The notes: generated by a model not told the origin, from the sequence alone. A DNA stretch of 64,000 bases from Endocalyx cinctus (GCA_001600455.1 BCKC01000003.1:2180168-2244167); one strand, 5' to 3'; shown: positions 24,426 to 36,320, counted from the stretch's first letter. Translations and numbers: made by a program.

Positions 24426-27400
24426 CTACTCGAAGCCAAGTATTCCTAAGACCTGTTTAATGTGAGATTTCTCAGCCTTGCTCCAGTCCGTACCTAAGAG
24501 GAGCAGCTTCGATTTATTCTGCTGCTGCTTCCCCTCTCGCCGTGTCGCATCGGTCTCGCCATCGTCATCGTCGTGATCAATCGCGAGTCCCCAGATTTCA
24601 TCTACGACCAGGCTTCTGATCCTTGGCCAGGGATGGGTCAGTAGGGCGCCCAGACGACGTTTGGCCTCCGCGATTCCTTCCTGCCTTTTCCGTTCTAGCT
24701 CCGACGCTGCGAGCGTTGCACCCAACTGCACATCATCGCCGTTATTAGGAGCTGTCGAAATAGTAGTAATATTATCAGCTGCTACTGCTGCTGCTGCCAC
24801 TTCTGTTGCTACCGCTGCAGGACCCTGGATTGGCGGTGATGGTAGCGATTGTGGGCTGTTTTCACCGCCGCTCTCGCCACCACCCGTCGAAGCGATCGCG
24901 CCGTAGACCTTGACGCACGCCTCGAGCTTTCGCACGTTGCCGGTCTTGTATGCCGCCTTTTGGGTAAGCAGGCAGAGCTGACGCAGGTTGAAGCTCTGTC
25001 GGCAAACCGACCGGTCCTGGAGGAGGCCGACGTGAAATAAGTAGGCTATTACCTCTAAGGTCGGGACGAGAACCCTGTCCTGCCCTTGGTACTGCTTCAA
25101 GTTGCGCAGTAAACCGCCACAAATTAGGCCGAGGTTCCTATTGGGCGAATTTCCCTCGCGGGACCTATCCGCGCTACCGCAAAACCAGGTTAGGCTCGCT
25201 CGACTAGCGATGACTAAGTCCTCGTTTCCCGTGTCTGCTGAAGTCACCAGTCCAGCCAGCATGGCTGACGTGCACTCCTCCAAGCCCGGGATCCACTCCT
25301 CGGTGACGCTTTTGTCTAGCCGCTCTGGGCCGCAGCAATTGAATAAGAAGCTGTAATATTCCTTGGAGGAATAATGCATTCCTGTAAAGCGCTGAGAATA
25401 GCTACAAAATATGCTATTAATTTCTCAAATTCGTTTCATCGTAGTTCCTGTCAATTTTCGAATATATATATATATATATATGTAACATACCTAGAATCTA
25501 AGAGCAGAGATAGCGCAGTCTGCGCTTCGCTGCGAACCTTGTCCAGTTTCTCGGCCGCTAGTCGAAGGATCCGCGGGTACAGTGACGTGATGATTTTCTT
25601 ACTCTTCTGCGTCTGCCACAAAGTCTTAGTGGCTTTAATGGCCTCTAGACGCACGTGCGAGCCAATGTCTCCCCTCGCATTTGTCGTATAGTCATCTAAA
25701 CCGTCGGAAATGAGTTGTATAAGACTATCCGCTTCGTTCTTGAGGATAGCCCTATCCGCTAAGCTCTGCAGGATCGCCGCTCGTGTCTCAATGTCTCTGT
25801 CGTTAGTCCATCGTTGGACGAGTACATTCTCAATAGCATAGTTATCGACAAGTCCACCCGCGTCTTGTCTTAGTGGCAGGCCTAGAACGAAGGAGCGGCT
25901 GATAGCGTGGAAATATCCGTTACCATGTTTATTCTGTGGCGTTGGAACGTTCCGGATTTTATCGCACCATCCCTTGATAATTCGAAGTCGGGCTGAGCGC
26001 TTAGAAAATGCAAGCAAAACCACCGCAGCCTCGGATGCGGCCGCCATGACTTGACTTTCATTCCGCTTGAGCCAGTCGTTGACATTCTCTTCTATGGACG
26101 GTAAGAGTTCCGCGACGTGTATGAGATAACCATCCTGCAGAGAATCAACTAGATGTGCAATGCGATTTGTAGGAGAGACCGTGTCTTCCTCCCATACGAC
26201 AGTAGGGCCTGATTGTAAAGGTACACGGTAGTCAACTAAGCTAGCACCAGCTTGTACAGCGCCTAACAATAGGACCGGAGTGGATGATATGACAACTCTA
26301 CTTGTAGCCTCTGCAATAAGCTCCGGTTTGCGGAACTTGATGGATTTAGCGTCCTGTAAAATTTGCCCTAATGCATTGCATACGGCCTTAGTATTTACGT
26401 GCTGAGATTGATCAAGCAAGTTTTCACCGGTTAGCATTAGGGGTAAAAGGTCGAGGACAGCTGCGAGGCTTAGCAGTAGTCCGTGGCGTTCTTCCACCTG
26501 TCGCACTTGGAGCGCTTTCAAGTGAGACAGCAGTAAATTAACTGAGCTCATTACCTGGACCACCGGGTTCGACGATCCCATCTGCGCCATTTCCGCCGTC
26601 AAATTTCCGAAAGAAGCAGCAGCAACTCTACGCGACCCGACATCTATGTCTCCGATACCGCGCCATCCAAGTGTGGCTTCTAAAAGCGCACGCCCGTAAT
26701 GAGGCGACAATTTCGTTGCCTCTAGAGCGACTTGGTGTATAGCCCTAGAACGGAGAGCGACGGCGTGATAGTCAACAGTCTGCACGACCGAGATGCCTTT
26801 TTCTACCGTGTCGGGGTGGCGGCCTATAAGTTCTTGCAGAGCTGCAGAGGCGCCACGTCGGATGTTGCCGGCAGGGTCTAGCGACGCGGTAACTACCAGC
26901 TCGGTTCCGATTACCTGAAGGATAGATGCGGTGATATCATGTCCTTTTGCAACTAAGACAGAGCTGGCCTGGACCTGGAGCAGCTCGTTAGTGCTGTAAC
27001 GTCGAGCTAGTGCCCATATACCAAAGCAAGAAGCGTCTCGAACGTTGGTACCGATCGAGCCGCCAGATGGGCTTCTCTTCTCAAAAGAGAGGCCTATCAA
27101 CAGAGCGTGAATGATATCTGAAAGGTTCTCCGGTGGCGGAGATCGTCGATACAGTAAGTGTCCAAGTGTTAACATCAATCCGTGCCATTCTAGAGGGTCT
27201 ACTGCTGCAAGGTCGCGTGTAGGTAGCCCCGATGGGTCTAGCTTGGGCTTCACCCAGAGCACATTTCTATTAAGAGATTCTAGAACGGCCTCGATAACTT
27301 GTGACGCCATATCAGAATCTAGCTTTAATGTGATGATACTAAGAGCCTTGCTCGCAGCAAGTCTGACAGGAGTATCGTTGTCCGCTAGCCTCTCCAGTAA

Positions 27401-28554
27401 ATAGCTGATTGAGCTTTCTACCATTTCGGTATCAGGCAAACTCTGGTTGGATTTACGTAAGACCAGGGCAATTACCGAGCGGGTTACCTTTATCATCATC
27501 TTACGGGCCAGCGCAGATCCGTTGATGACATTGAAAATATCATTTTCCCCGTCCGATATTGCTTGTACAGAGTAGAGTATCGATGTCAGATATGAATCCA
27601 TAGTAGACGTATTTTCCGATGCTCGCAATACGCCGGCAAGAAATGACAGACTGCCAATGTAATAATATGGTGATTCTGCTGCAGCACCTTTAGTCGCCTT
27701 GATCGTGGACAGGGCCCATTGGACGAGGGCATCCAGTACCCCCATTTCTTGCATATCTTTGCGCATAGCTACCCGCACCAAGAGTGCCTTAGCGCCGTCT
27801 CTCTCCTTTCCAGGCGAGCCAATGTAGCGAATTGCTAGTGGTATAACTCTCAATGTGATGCCTGGAACTTGAGGAGGCCATCGAAACCCTACGATGGCAG
27901 GTTTATCAAGATCATCCACGTCACCAGATGAAATAGTAGACAAGTCGAATGGAGCAAAAAATAACTGAGAAAGCCATAGTAGAACAACATATCTCTCATG
28001 CCATGTCCAAGAGACGGCTAGATCCTGCTTCAATGAACTGTTGGATACCTTGTCCGAATCCTCGATGGCGAGAAGAAGGAGTTCGAGATATCTCGTCTCC
28101 ACATTTAGAAAGCGTACAATAACTTTCTCTCCTCGGATCTTGCAGAAGGTATATATGATTCTACAAATTGCATTGGGTAGTGGCATGAGAAGCTGAGATC
28201 TCAAAGACAATGGCTTTGATCTTCGTCGGTCCTGTAAGCACTCCAAATAGGCATTTGCAAGGACCGGGAGCCATTTCGGTAGATGTGGATCCAGCAGTTG
28301 GGGCAGTTCTTGAAATGGCTCGAGAACCTGTGAGAATCCGTTGGTAGGCATTCAAACATAATATTCGCACTTTTGATGTATAAAGTTTCACTTACAGAAG
28401 ATACCAATCGAGCAGTCTCTCTACTGCGCACACGTCTCCGAAGTTGACCGTTGGGTTTCCTCAAAAACGGTTGGAGCGAGCGGTCAAAATCGACGATTAG
28501 ATCGGCCGCGAATTTTTGAATAAGAACATCGTGATCCTGCTCGCTGGCGTCCAT
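24426..28554 (-). CDS. cin1: Tubulin-specific chaperone D (TBCD / Cin1 homologue)
   Basis: Three exons, 28554-28396, 28327-25491 and 25401-24426, giving 1,323 residues. TBCD captures beta-tubulin and joins cofactors E and C in assembling the alpha/beta-tubulin dimer. The protein is almost entirely helical HEAT/ARM-type repeats. The N-terminus (DASEQDHDVLIQKFAADLI) and the C-terminal region (DPHLP...WKPVL-type ARM helices, PHYGRALLEATLGWRGIGDIDVGSRR, later SAEVTS-region repeats) fit the family. The last intron (25490-25402) carries an (AT)10 tract. I chose acceptor TTTTGTAG because with the GTATGT donor it keeps the frame (DSSYSQRFTGMHYSSKEYY). The C-terminus holds an Ala/Asn-rich low-complexity insert and an Asp-rich patch. 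It is a little longer than animal TBCD (about 1,190). Confidence 0.88.
25462..25481 (+). repeat. (AT)10 microsatellite inside TBCD intron 2
   Basis: Perfect AT dinucleotide tract just inside the donor of the second TBCD intron. It is likely length-polymorphic. Confidence 0.9.
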
Positions 28555-30087
28555 GTTTTATAAATTGATAGCGTGATTAAAACATGTAAGATATTGGGAT
28601 TAAATAATAAATCTTGAATCGGGAGTGTCAAGATTGGGGCCGTCCAGGCAGCCAAATAATGCTCAGATGTTTTCCCGGTACTTGAAGCCCGATAAGCGGC
28701 GATAAGCTAATAGTGGATGTTAAGCTGAGCCAACCCCTTTTCCAGCGCCCCTAACGCCGAACTACGGTTATTCAAAGGTTAAAAACAGTCTTTATAATAT
28801 TATATTTTGCGCATTTGTTTTCTTTATGAGACCAGCTTTTCGCATTGACTCTCTATGGTCTATCAAGCAACCATTAGCAGTTCCATCTGAACGAGGGGTT
28901 CTTACCACTTACAGTTTATATAAGCATAAGCGGGGATCGGCCTACGATGCTCGTGCCTAGACCGCGAAACACTGTCACAACATCGCCTTTATATATATAG
29001 CACATCTATAGTATGAATCACTACAAGTGTTTATATATACTTCACCATTATAATATTGAGAAGCCTGTGACTGCTGTCTGCCGTTGACAATTTAAACCGT
29101 TTAGAGATACTAATTCGACGACTCGCTTTAGCGGCTTGCCTACAGCTATCCTCCGGAAAAGCAGGGCATGTCTATATACATGTTAGGCTTCCGCTTCATA
29201 TGTTGAATAAGAATATCAACAATCAATAAAATAATGTTTAGTCTCTTAAATTATACCACTGTTCCACTGCTAGCCTCCGTTCATGTAACTGCACTAATTA
29301 CCCTATACTCCAACATACTCTATCCCCTCGCACTATGTTTGACAAGAGACAGGTGAAAAAAAGAGCGAAAGGGGCAGTAAGACCGGTGTGTAAATAACAA
29401 AAAGGAAGAGTATAAATTAGAAACCAGTTATGAAGCGACTAATTATATATTAATGCCGAATAACACAACAAACACAACCAGAAAGCTAAAGGTCAGATAA
29501 AGTAAAACACCACGAGCACACCCTCTGCATGTAATGATAGCGGGAGTCCCCCCACCCCCTTTTTTCTTACGTGAACCAACGACACAAAAATGGAAATTGA
29601 ACTCTATGCGCTTATTTATGATTGAGGGAGACCATATAATGGTTAGAAAGCACAAAGGTACGAGAGGAACAGACACTATACAGGATTGTTTGGACCGAGT
29701 TTCCAGGGTCCAGAAAACCATCCTTTAGGATACCACATCACACAGTTGGTAGAGCAAGGGCAGCTCGCAAAAGGTGGAGGTTATTGGCCAAGACCTTCCT
29801 ACCCGACCAATAGTTATTCATGATTACTCATGGAGGAGGGAAAAAAGAGTGTTGGTTCTGGGCGTCGTCGATGCAGAAATTCTGCCATCCTCGGCGAGCT
29901 CCAGCAAGGATGTAACTCCAATGTGGGTTGGTTCAGGAACCAACCCCTCATTAGCTCACTTCCTGTCTTGTTGGGTCCCGAAACATACGTCCCGCACCCA
30001 TGCGATCACACCCCGAAATCTTTACCAACTCAACGGTATAACCCTCTAAAAATCCTTCAAAATTTCTATTTCCAGCTACGCTCGACG
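28555..30087. promoter_or_regulatory. Divergent spacer, TBCD / P450
   Basis: Separates the starts of TBCD (-) and the P450 (+) and should include both promoters. It is AT-rich, with TATATATA near 28,991. No gene, repeat array or RNA gene was supported. Open frames near 29,440-30,050 are low quality and partly continue into P450 exon 1. Confidence 0.5.
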
Positions 30088-32058
30088 ATGGCGATCAGCG
30101 TCCTTTCGCTATTCATCACCCTAGGCATTGGCCTTTTCATCGCGTATGTCGCGATATTGCGACGCGCGGATCGACCTCCGTTACCTCCCGGTCCGAAGGG
30201 AATGCCCTTTCTCGGGAATTTGAACGATTTACCTAAACAGGGTGTCTTGGAAGCTCATCATTGGTTAGAGCACAAGAACCTCTATGGTCAGCCATTAGTC
30301 AAGGCGTATGCGTATGCATGTTGACCGTTGACTAATCAAGCAATCAACAGGTCCAATTAGCTCTGTCACCGTCATGGGACAGTCAATCATCATTGTCAAT
30401 GATGCACAGCTCGCATTTGAGCTCCTTGAGAAGCGGTCTGTGAAATATTCATCAAGACCTAACCAGATTTTCGCTAGTGAACTGTACGTCCTCAATATAT
30501 TTTCTCTAGATTAGGCACTCTGTGCGTTTCATATATCGCGCTCGAAGGTTGTTGACGTCTTAGCATGTCAGAGTTGGTTGGGAAAACGCTATTGGACTGT
30601 CTCCTTACAGTAAACGTTTACGGAACATGCGCAAGAATTTGAACCGCGTCATTGGTACCAGCACGGCTCTCACCGAGTTTCATGAGATGCAAAATGCCGA
30701 AATAGGGCATTTCCTCCTTCACGTTCTAGAAAGTCCCGACAAGTTCTTGGATCATGCAAGAAAGTCAGTGTCCTGTGTCCGGCTAGAGCTGAAAAAAATC
30801 CGATCGCGCTGACATGGCCTTTCTTAGGTTGGTTGGTACAGCTGTCTTGAAAATAGCCTACGGCTATACAGCCGAATCCCACAAAGAGGACATACTAATC
30901 AACAAGGTTGGCGATGCGATGGAGAAATTTACGCGTGCTGCGGTGCCAGGAGCCTTTATGGTTGATCTTATTCCGTTCTGTAAGTGAAAGATTTGGTTAT
31001 CACTGTCGCTGGAGTCCCAGTTCTGATTATTGGGCTCTAGTAAAAGGAATTCCGGAATGGGTACCTGGTACAGCGTGGAAGAAAACGGCCCGAGAGTACG
31101 CAGCCGAGCTTCGAGACGTTACGGAAAGACCATACGCCTTCGTGAAGCACCAAATGGCTCAAGGCAAGCATGAGACGTCATTCTTGTCGCGGCTCATTGA
31201 AGCGGAAGATTCAGACCCGGAGACGCACCATGTAAACAAATGGTCGGCCATGTCCTTGTACACAGCAGGCGCGGATACAGCAAGTACTTTAAGTGCTCGT
31301 CTCGTCTATCAGTTGCTGATATTTTATAGACAGTATCGGCGATCGCTTGCTTCTATTTGGCGATGACCATCTACCCAGATGTCCAAAAGCGGGCTCAGGA
31401 AGAGATTGATAGAGTAATAGGAAAAGACCGGCTACCAACGATAGCAGATCGTGCGGATCTTCCATACGTTGACGCCATGGTAAAAGAAACTCTCCGTTGG
31501 CACCCAGTCGCTCCAATGGGTCTTCCCCACGGAATCACCGAAGATGACATGTACGAGGAGTACTTGATTCCTAAAGGATCGATGATTTTCGCTAATGTTT
31601 GGTAAGTAAATCGTTGAAATTAAATCAAGTAGCATATCTAACGGTGAATACATGATAGGTATTTTACGCACGATCCTGAAGTGTACCACGACCCTTCATC
31701 TTATAAGCCGGAGCGTTTCTTAGCCGCAAACGGCCACGAGCCGGAGCCCGATCCGGCTAAGTTTGTCTTCGGCTTCGGACGACGTATTTGCCCGGGACGC
31801 CTCCTTGCCGACAGCACTTTATTTACCACGATCGTGCAATCTCTGGCGGCTTTCAACATCAGTAAGGCTGTCAAAAACGGAGTAGAAGTCAAGTGCGAGC
31901 CCAAGTTCCAGGCCGGCGTAGTCAGCCATCCGGAACCTTTTGAGAACAGTATCAAGCCGAGGTCGGCACACCACGAAAAGTTGGTCAAGTCCCTCGAAGA
32001 TATATATCCTTGGCAGGAGAGTGACGGTAAAACTCTGGAGGCCATGCCATATGCCTAG
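30088..32058 (+). CDS. Cytochrome P450 monooxygenase
   Basis: Seven exons: 30088-30286, 30351-30483, 30572-30763, 30828-30979, 31041-31279, 31330-31601 and 31659-32058. All junctions keep frame and give 528 residues. An N-terminal membrane anchor (MAISVLSLFITLGIGLFIAY) is followed by the Pro-rich hinge LPPGPKGMPFLGN. The I-helix is AGADTT, the K-helix motif is ETLR (with HPVAPMGLPH after it), the PERF region is KPERF, and the heme loop is FGFGRRICPGR with the Cys ligand. Overall it resembles the fungal family around O-methylsterigmatocystin oxidoreductase (CYP64-like), but the substrate cannot be read from sequence. Intron 5 has a GC donor (GCAAGT...TAG). No biosynthetic neighbours are present, so it looks like an isolated P450 and is apparently intact. 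Confidence 0.92.
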
Positions 32059-33080
32059 TTGTCGTGGCTTTGTTCTCAGTAGACTGGTGTTACGTATTAT
32101 AGCAGATGATCATTTCCGGACGTGGTGATTGAAGATATATTTACTGTCATTATAATGAATGTTAATGAATACCTATATAATTTAAACATGAAGTTAATAT
32201 CCTATGATGGACTAAGTGCAACAGAAAATATATTTGTATTATAGTGCTTCAACAGGGAGTTGATGAAATCAGAACCTACTGTATATACCTTATTTCCATT
32301 ACCTCATATATGATGCTATCTTGAAAGACTCACGCCAAATTCATGCAGAATCTAATCATCAATTTCCATCAGATAGGGAAACGCATAAATATACTAGGCT
32401 ATTATCATCCTCATATATATACTAATGGTTATGATGAGAATGGAGTCCTGGATTAACCNCCCTGCAAAAAAAAAAAAAAACCTGCAATTGTGCCATCCTT
32501 GCTCAATCTCGGTACTTGTACGCATACACTCGTGTGCGACTCTACCCAAACCACTCTTTCGTCTACTGGGAAATTATTTCGCTTTTTTTTTTTTTTTTTG
32601 GNNNNNNNNNNNNNNNNNNNNNNNNNNNNNNNNNNNNNNNNNNNNNNNNNNNNNNNNNNNNNNNNNNNNNNNNNNNNNNNNNNNNNNNNNNNNNNNNNNN
32701 NNNNNNNNNNNNNNNNNNNNNNNNNNNNNNNNNNNNNNNNNGGGGGGGGGGGGGGGGGGTAGAACAACTAGCACTTATATCTCGAGCATGGTTTGTATAT
32801 ATAAAGAAAGCTTTTATTTAAACATACGGAACTATGCAAACCTACCCTGATGGACGACATATACATAATTACTAGTAAGTAAATATATACACGGCCCTTC
32901 CTCTGAAACAAACAAAGTGAAACAATCGCTAAAGTAAACAAAAAAGAAGACCAAAGTAAAAGCAAGAGCATAAAAAAAAATCTTGCGAATTCACACTTTC
33001 ACTTGGAAGCATGATCCTGCATAATATGTACCGTAGATGAAATAGGGAAACTACAGAGAAGAGAAAGTACGAATCTCGAC
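32059..33080. other. Convergent spacer containing an assembly gap
   Basis: Lies between the 3' ends of the P450 (+) and the RING gene (-). It is AT-rich and holds a single N at 32459, a poly-T run leading into 140 N, and a poly-G run after it. No gene was seen; frames crossing the Ns are meaningless. Confidence 0.7.
32602..32741. other. Assembly gap (140 N) between poly-T and poly-G
   Basis: Runs of N from 32602 to 32741, preceded by T17 (32583-32599) plus GG and followed by G18 (32742-32759). Homopolymers on both sides suggest that read quality collapsed here, so the true length and content are unknown. Confidence 0.97.
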
Positions 33081-34118
33081 TCACCATGAGATGCTATAGG
33101 AGGCGAGAGCTTCTAAGTTAACACTCTGAGAGAAGTTTTCGAAAGCTCTTTGAGCCTTCTTCATATCCTCGAGGGCGCTAGCGGTGCCGAGTTCTTCGGC
33201 GTCGACGCGAGCGTACTTGAAGTCGTCCGCTAGCTTCCGCCATTTTCTCGTAGCCATAGTTAGACGCTCCTCATCGCGACAAGGATAGCATTTTTGATTG
33301 ATCACCCCACCCTCGGCGAGAGTCTTGGGTAATGAATGAATAGTATCCTCCGCGACGATACAAGGAGAGACCGTGTGCCCACACCCAGCATGCACCATCT
33401 CGTGACGGCAGAACGGGCACGTCCTGTTGGAATCGAGCCACGAGCCTATGCAACTGAAGCATCCTATGTGCCCACAAGGCAGTATGACGGGTGCATCCTC
33501 GTCGTCTGCGGATTCGGCACTCTCCACCATCTGTAGCGGAGTCGCTGTGCATATTTGGCAGATTAAATTATCTGGTTGGTCGATAAGAAAAGTAATTTTT
33601 GGATTCCGGATGAAAGACTCTCCTTCCGAAATTTCCTTCCTACCGATTCGCGCTGTCCGCGAATTCGAGGTACTTCTTAAGAGGCGTCTTACTAAATACT
33701 TGAGTCCGCGAGTCTTTGGGGCCTCGGTAGACCTTGAAGTCCTAGCCGGAGTTGTTATTATTTCTTCACGTATAGTTATAGTTATTCCTGTCTCAGATCT
33801 GCGGCTTCGATGAGAACTGGTTCGAGGCTGGTGGGAATGCTCCTCCCCTCGACGACTGTGGTAGACCGCAGGGGTACGTGGTGAAGAGGACTGCTCTCTT
33901 CTATCTTGAGTGATCTCTCTATGCCTTCGCATGTTGCGAGTGGCACGAGAACTCCTGCTGGACAAAGCAGCTTCATGGTATTCTCGAATGGCCGCGGTGG
34001 TTCTGTGTTGGTGACGTTCTTCGTTGTCTCTAGGGCTGTACCGGGACGAGGCACGAGAACTGATGCTGGGAGATGAACCGACCGATGAATAGTCGTATTC
34101 TGAAGAATTGTAACTCAT
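33081..34118 (-). CDS. RING-finger (C3HC4) protein, probable E3 ubiquitin ligase
   Basis: Single coding exon of 345 residues, from MSYNSSEYDYSS to a TGA at 33081. The first 170 residues are Ser/Arg/His-rich and probably disordered. A complete C3HC4 RING follows: C187-x2-C190, C215-x-H217, C220-x2-C223 and C234-x2-C237 (LPCGHIGCFSCIGSWLDS, then TCPFCR). After it comes a second Cys/His set (AGCGH, then KCYPCRDEE) and a helical tail. RING proteins of this type usually act as E3 ligases; the target is unknown. An ATG at 34181 is in frame but lies inside a likely 5'-UTR intron, so I prefer 34118. The stop overlaps a strong donor-like GTGAGT. Confidence 0.87.
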   Translation of the reverse strand: MSYNSSEYDYSSVGSSPSISSRASSRYSPRDNEERHQHRTTAAIREYHEAALSSRSSRATRNMRRHREITQDRREQSSSPRTPAVYHSRRGEEHSHQPRTSSHRSRRSETGITITIREEIITTPARTSRSTEAPKTRGLKYLVRRLLRSTSNSRTARIGRKEISEGESFIRNPKITFLIDQPDNLICQICTATPLQMVESAESADDEDAPVILPCGHIGCFSCIGSWLDSNRTCPFCRHEMVHAGCGHTVSPCIVAEDTIHSLPKTLAEGGVINQKCYPCRDEERLTMATRKWRKLADDFKYARVDAEELGTASALEDMKKAQRAFENFSQSVNLEALASYSISW

Positions 34119-34122
34119 CGTT

Positions 34123-34204
34123 CTAAAAATCGGTATTTTGCCAATAATGGTGCCTTGAGACCTTAGTATTTTATAACTCATCTCAAGAATATGAGCGTTC
34201 TTAC
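34123..34204 (-). other. Probable 5'-UTR intron of the RING gene
   Basis: On the minus strand an 82-nt interval begins GTAAGA, contains a TACTAAG branch sequence and ends TTTTTAG, four bases before the preferred ATG at 34118. Splicing would remove the upstream in-frame ATG at 34181 and fix the start. Confidence 0.55.
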
Positions 34205-35233
34205 CGTATACTTAAGTCAGTTTGAGAAGATATGTTGTTTAATTTGTTTTCGGTTGTTGGTGCGTATTGAGCGTATTGATTTTGATGTTGTGATGTTTGA
34301 ATGCTTGAATGCTGTTATTCAATGCTCCAGCTTGGATGAAATTACGAGGGTATAAATAGGGTTGACCTCCCAATGAGAACTGGGCACATGTTCGAGGACA
34401 AGAGCATTATCTAGGATGTGATGTTCTGAATCTTTGTTTCTCTTTAGTAATGCCTCTTTCGACTTTCTATCTACTATAAGCCTAGAATAACGAACAAAAG
34501 CCCTCGGCTCCTCGTAAGAGGAAAACAAAGGAGTTCAAGCCAAAAGATTTCGCTCCAAATGATAGAAAAAGGAGTCCAGATTTCTTTGATACTTCTTATC
34601 GGGCACTCTAGGTTTACATGCTGTTGATGTATATGAAGACACAACAGGCCTCAAGATAACAATACCATTGTTTCAAAACACCTCGAGAGCTCTGGATAGA
34701 CCAGACGTTCAAGGACCCCCATTAAGCTATGACACTCAGATAATAAAGTGACACCCATTGAGATACTACTGAGAGAATTCTGCATGAAATAGATACATGA
34801 TCAAAATGAAATTAGCATTATCGACGGGCTTATTCTACGTAGGTATCGAAAATATGAATCGGCTGAAGATGTTTGACCTGTGAAGAGAGAAATTCAGGGG
34901 AAAACTTGGTAATCAGTTATGCAATTAACAAGCTGTACCTAAGTTATGTAAGAATTCAATACAAGCATACAAGCTAGTAGGTAGTTATCCCACTTTTTAT
35001 ATACATACAACTCTATTCACTCCACACTATTTTTTTCAGGCCCCTTCAATGTTTAGCCTCGTTTGAATTACGATTCAACTGGGATTAACGTGCGACAAAC
35101 CTTTACTCCCGAAGAAGCCATTTTATTCCGAGAAGCGAATACGTCTTTCACTGCGCAGAATACTCCCCCGCCAAAGAGAAATCAAAGTTCTATACAGTAA
35201 CACAACGGTAACGCCCAGCAGGGCCTGCTCAAG
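34205..35233. promoter_or_regulatory. Divergent spacer, RING gene / U2 A'
   Basis: Contains the promoters of both flanking genes. It is AT-rich, with short T tracts. No additional gene or RNA gene was recognised. Confidence 0.5.
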
Positions 35234-36320
35234 ATGAGGCTCACAGTTGAGCTACTCCATAACTCGCCGTCGTGGCTCAACGCGCTGAAAGAGCGCGAGC
35301 TCGAGCTCCGAGGTACGTCAGAAAAGAACAGATACTACACTTTGTCTTGATCTATTGTCTAGAAACAAAGCAAAGCAAACCAAAATATTACAAGATCAGA
35401 ATTGATAGCGAGCCCTTCGGCGTTTTTCTTGAACAGGACATCGAATTCCCGCCATTGAGAACCTTGGCGTTGCAGGCGTATGTATAGATTATTCTTTCTC
35501 TGTTTCCCATCCTCCCTACGCGTAAAAATCATACGATGTTCAAATAATTCCAGCGAGAAACCTCTCTTTGCTGACACTGTTCCCCCAGGCGCAAGATGCT
35601 ATAGACTTCGTGGACAACGACATACAGGTGCTGGGCAACTTTCCCATCTCTCCTCGGATACGGACCCTACTCCTAGCGCGGAATCGAGTCTCTACCATAC
35701 AGCCTACATTAGCAAACTCTATCCCAAACCTCACAAATCTCCAGCTAGAGTCGAACAATCTCAGCGAGCTGTCTGACCTGGACCCCCTAGGTTCTTTCAC
35801 CCGGCTAACACATCTTGTGTTGAGAGACAATCCTGTAACAAAGAAAGAAGTAAGTAGGATATTCCAGATCTGTGAAACAGAGAAAACAGCAGCAAGCGGT
35901 GTATGATAACAACACGTGACTAACAAGAAAACTTTTTTCTGTGCCTAGCATTACCGATATTGGGTCCTTTGGCGCTGCCGGGCAGTCCGTTTTCTGGATT
36001 ACGTTAAGGTGAAGGATGCAGAACGCAAGCAGGCAGCGGAGTTGTTTGGAACGGCCGAGAAGCCGACGGAATTAGCTTCCAAAATCATGGGCACCAAGTC
36101 TAAGACTTTCGACTCGTCCATGGCTAACGGCGGCGCGGATGTGTCTAGCGGCTTGTCAACCCGCATGTCAAGGATCAAGCTCACCGACAAGGAAAAGAAG
36201 CGGCTCCAGGACATGATCAGGAAGGCGACTAGCTTAGATGAAATCACGAGGTTGGAAACTATGCTCAGAGAGGGCCGGATGCCCGCTGGTGTGCATCTAA
36301 ACGATGAGATGGAGGAGTAA
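35234..36320 (+). CDS. LEA1: U2 small nuclear ribonucleoprotein A' (Lea1 homologue)
   Basis: Four exons: 35234-35312, 35437-35477, 35589-35849 and 35949-36320, giving 250 residues (human U2 A' has 255). U2 A' forms a heterodimer with U2 B'' on stem-loop IV of U2 snRNA. The N-terminus MRLTVELLHNSPSWLNALKE and the leucine-rich repeats are characteristic: GHRIPAIENLGVAG, then DAIDFVDNDIQVLGNFP, then IRTLLLARNRV, then NLTNLQLESNNL, then RLTHLVLRDNPV. The LRR cap HYRYWVLWRCRAVRFLDYVKV follows. The C-terminal part is a basic helix, typical of the fungal proteins. Intron positions were chosen by family alignment from memory and all keep frame. Confidence 0.93.

Noticed and set aside
29748..29800. 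TTGGTAGAGC tRNA D-arm-like sequence
   Set aside because: No T-loop, anticodon stem or acceptor pairing could be found around it.
32425..32850. Open frames crossing the N gap
   Set aside because: They depend on unknown bases and flanking homopolymers, so they carry no coding information.
32768..32971. Hydrophobic minus-strand frame after the RING gene, as a membrane-anchored extension
   Set aside because: It looked like a transmembrane tail reachable by splicing at 33084, but the T9 run at about 32982 puts it out of frame with the spliced RING frame.
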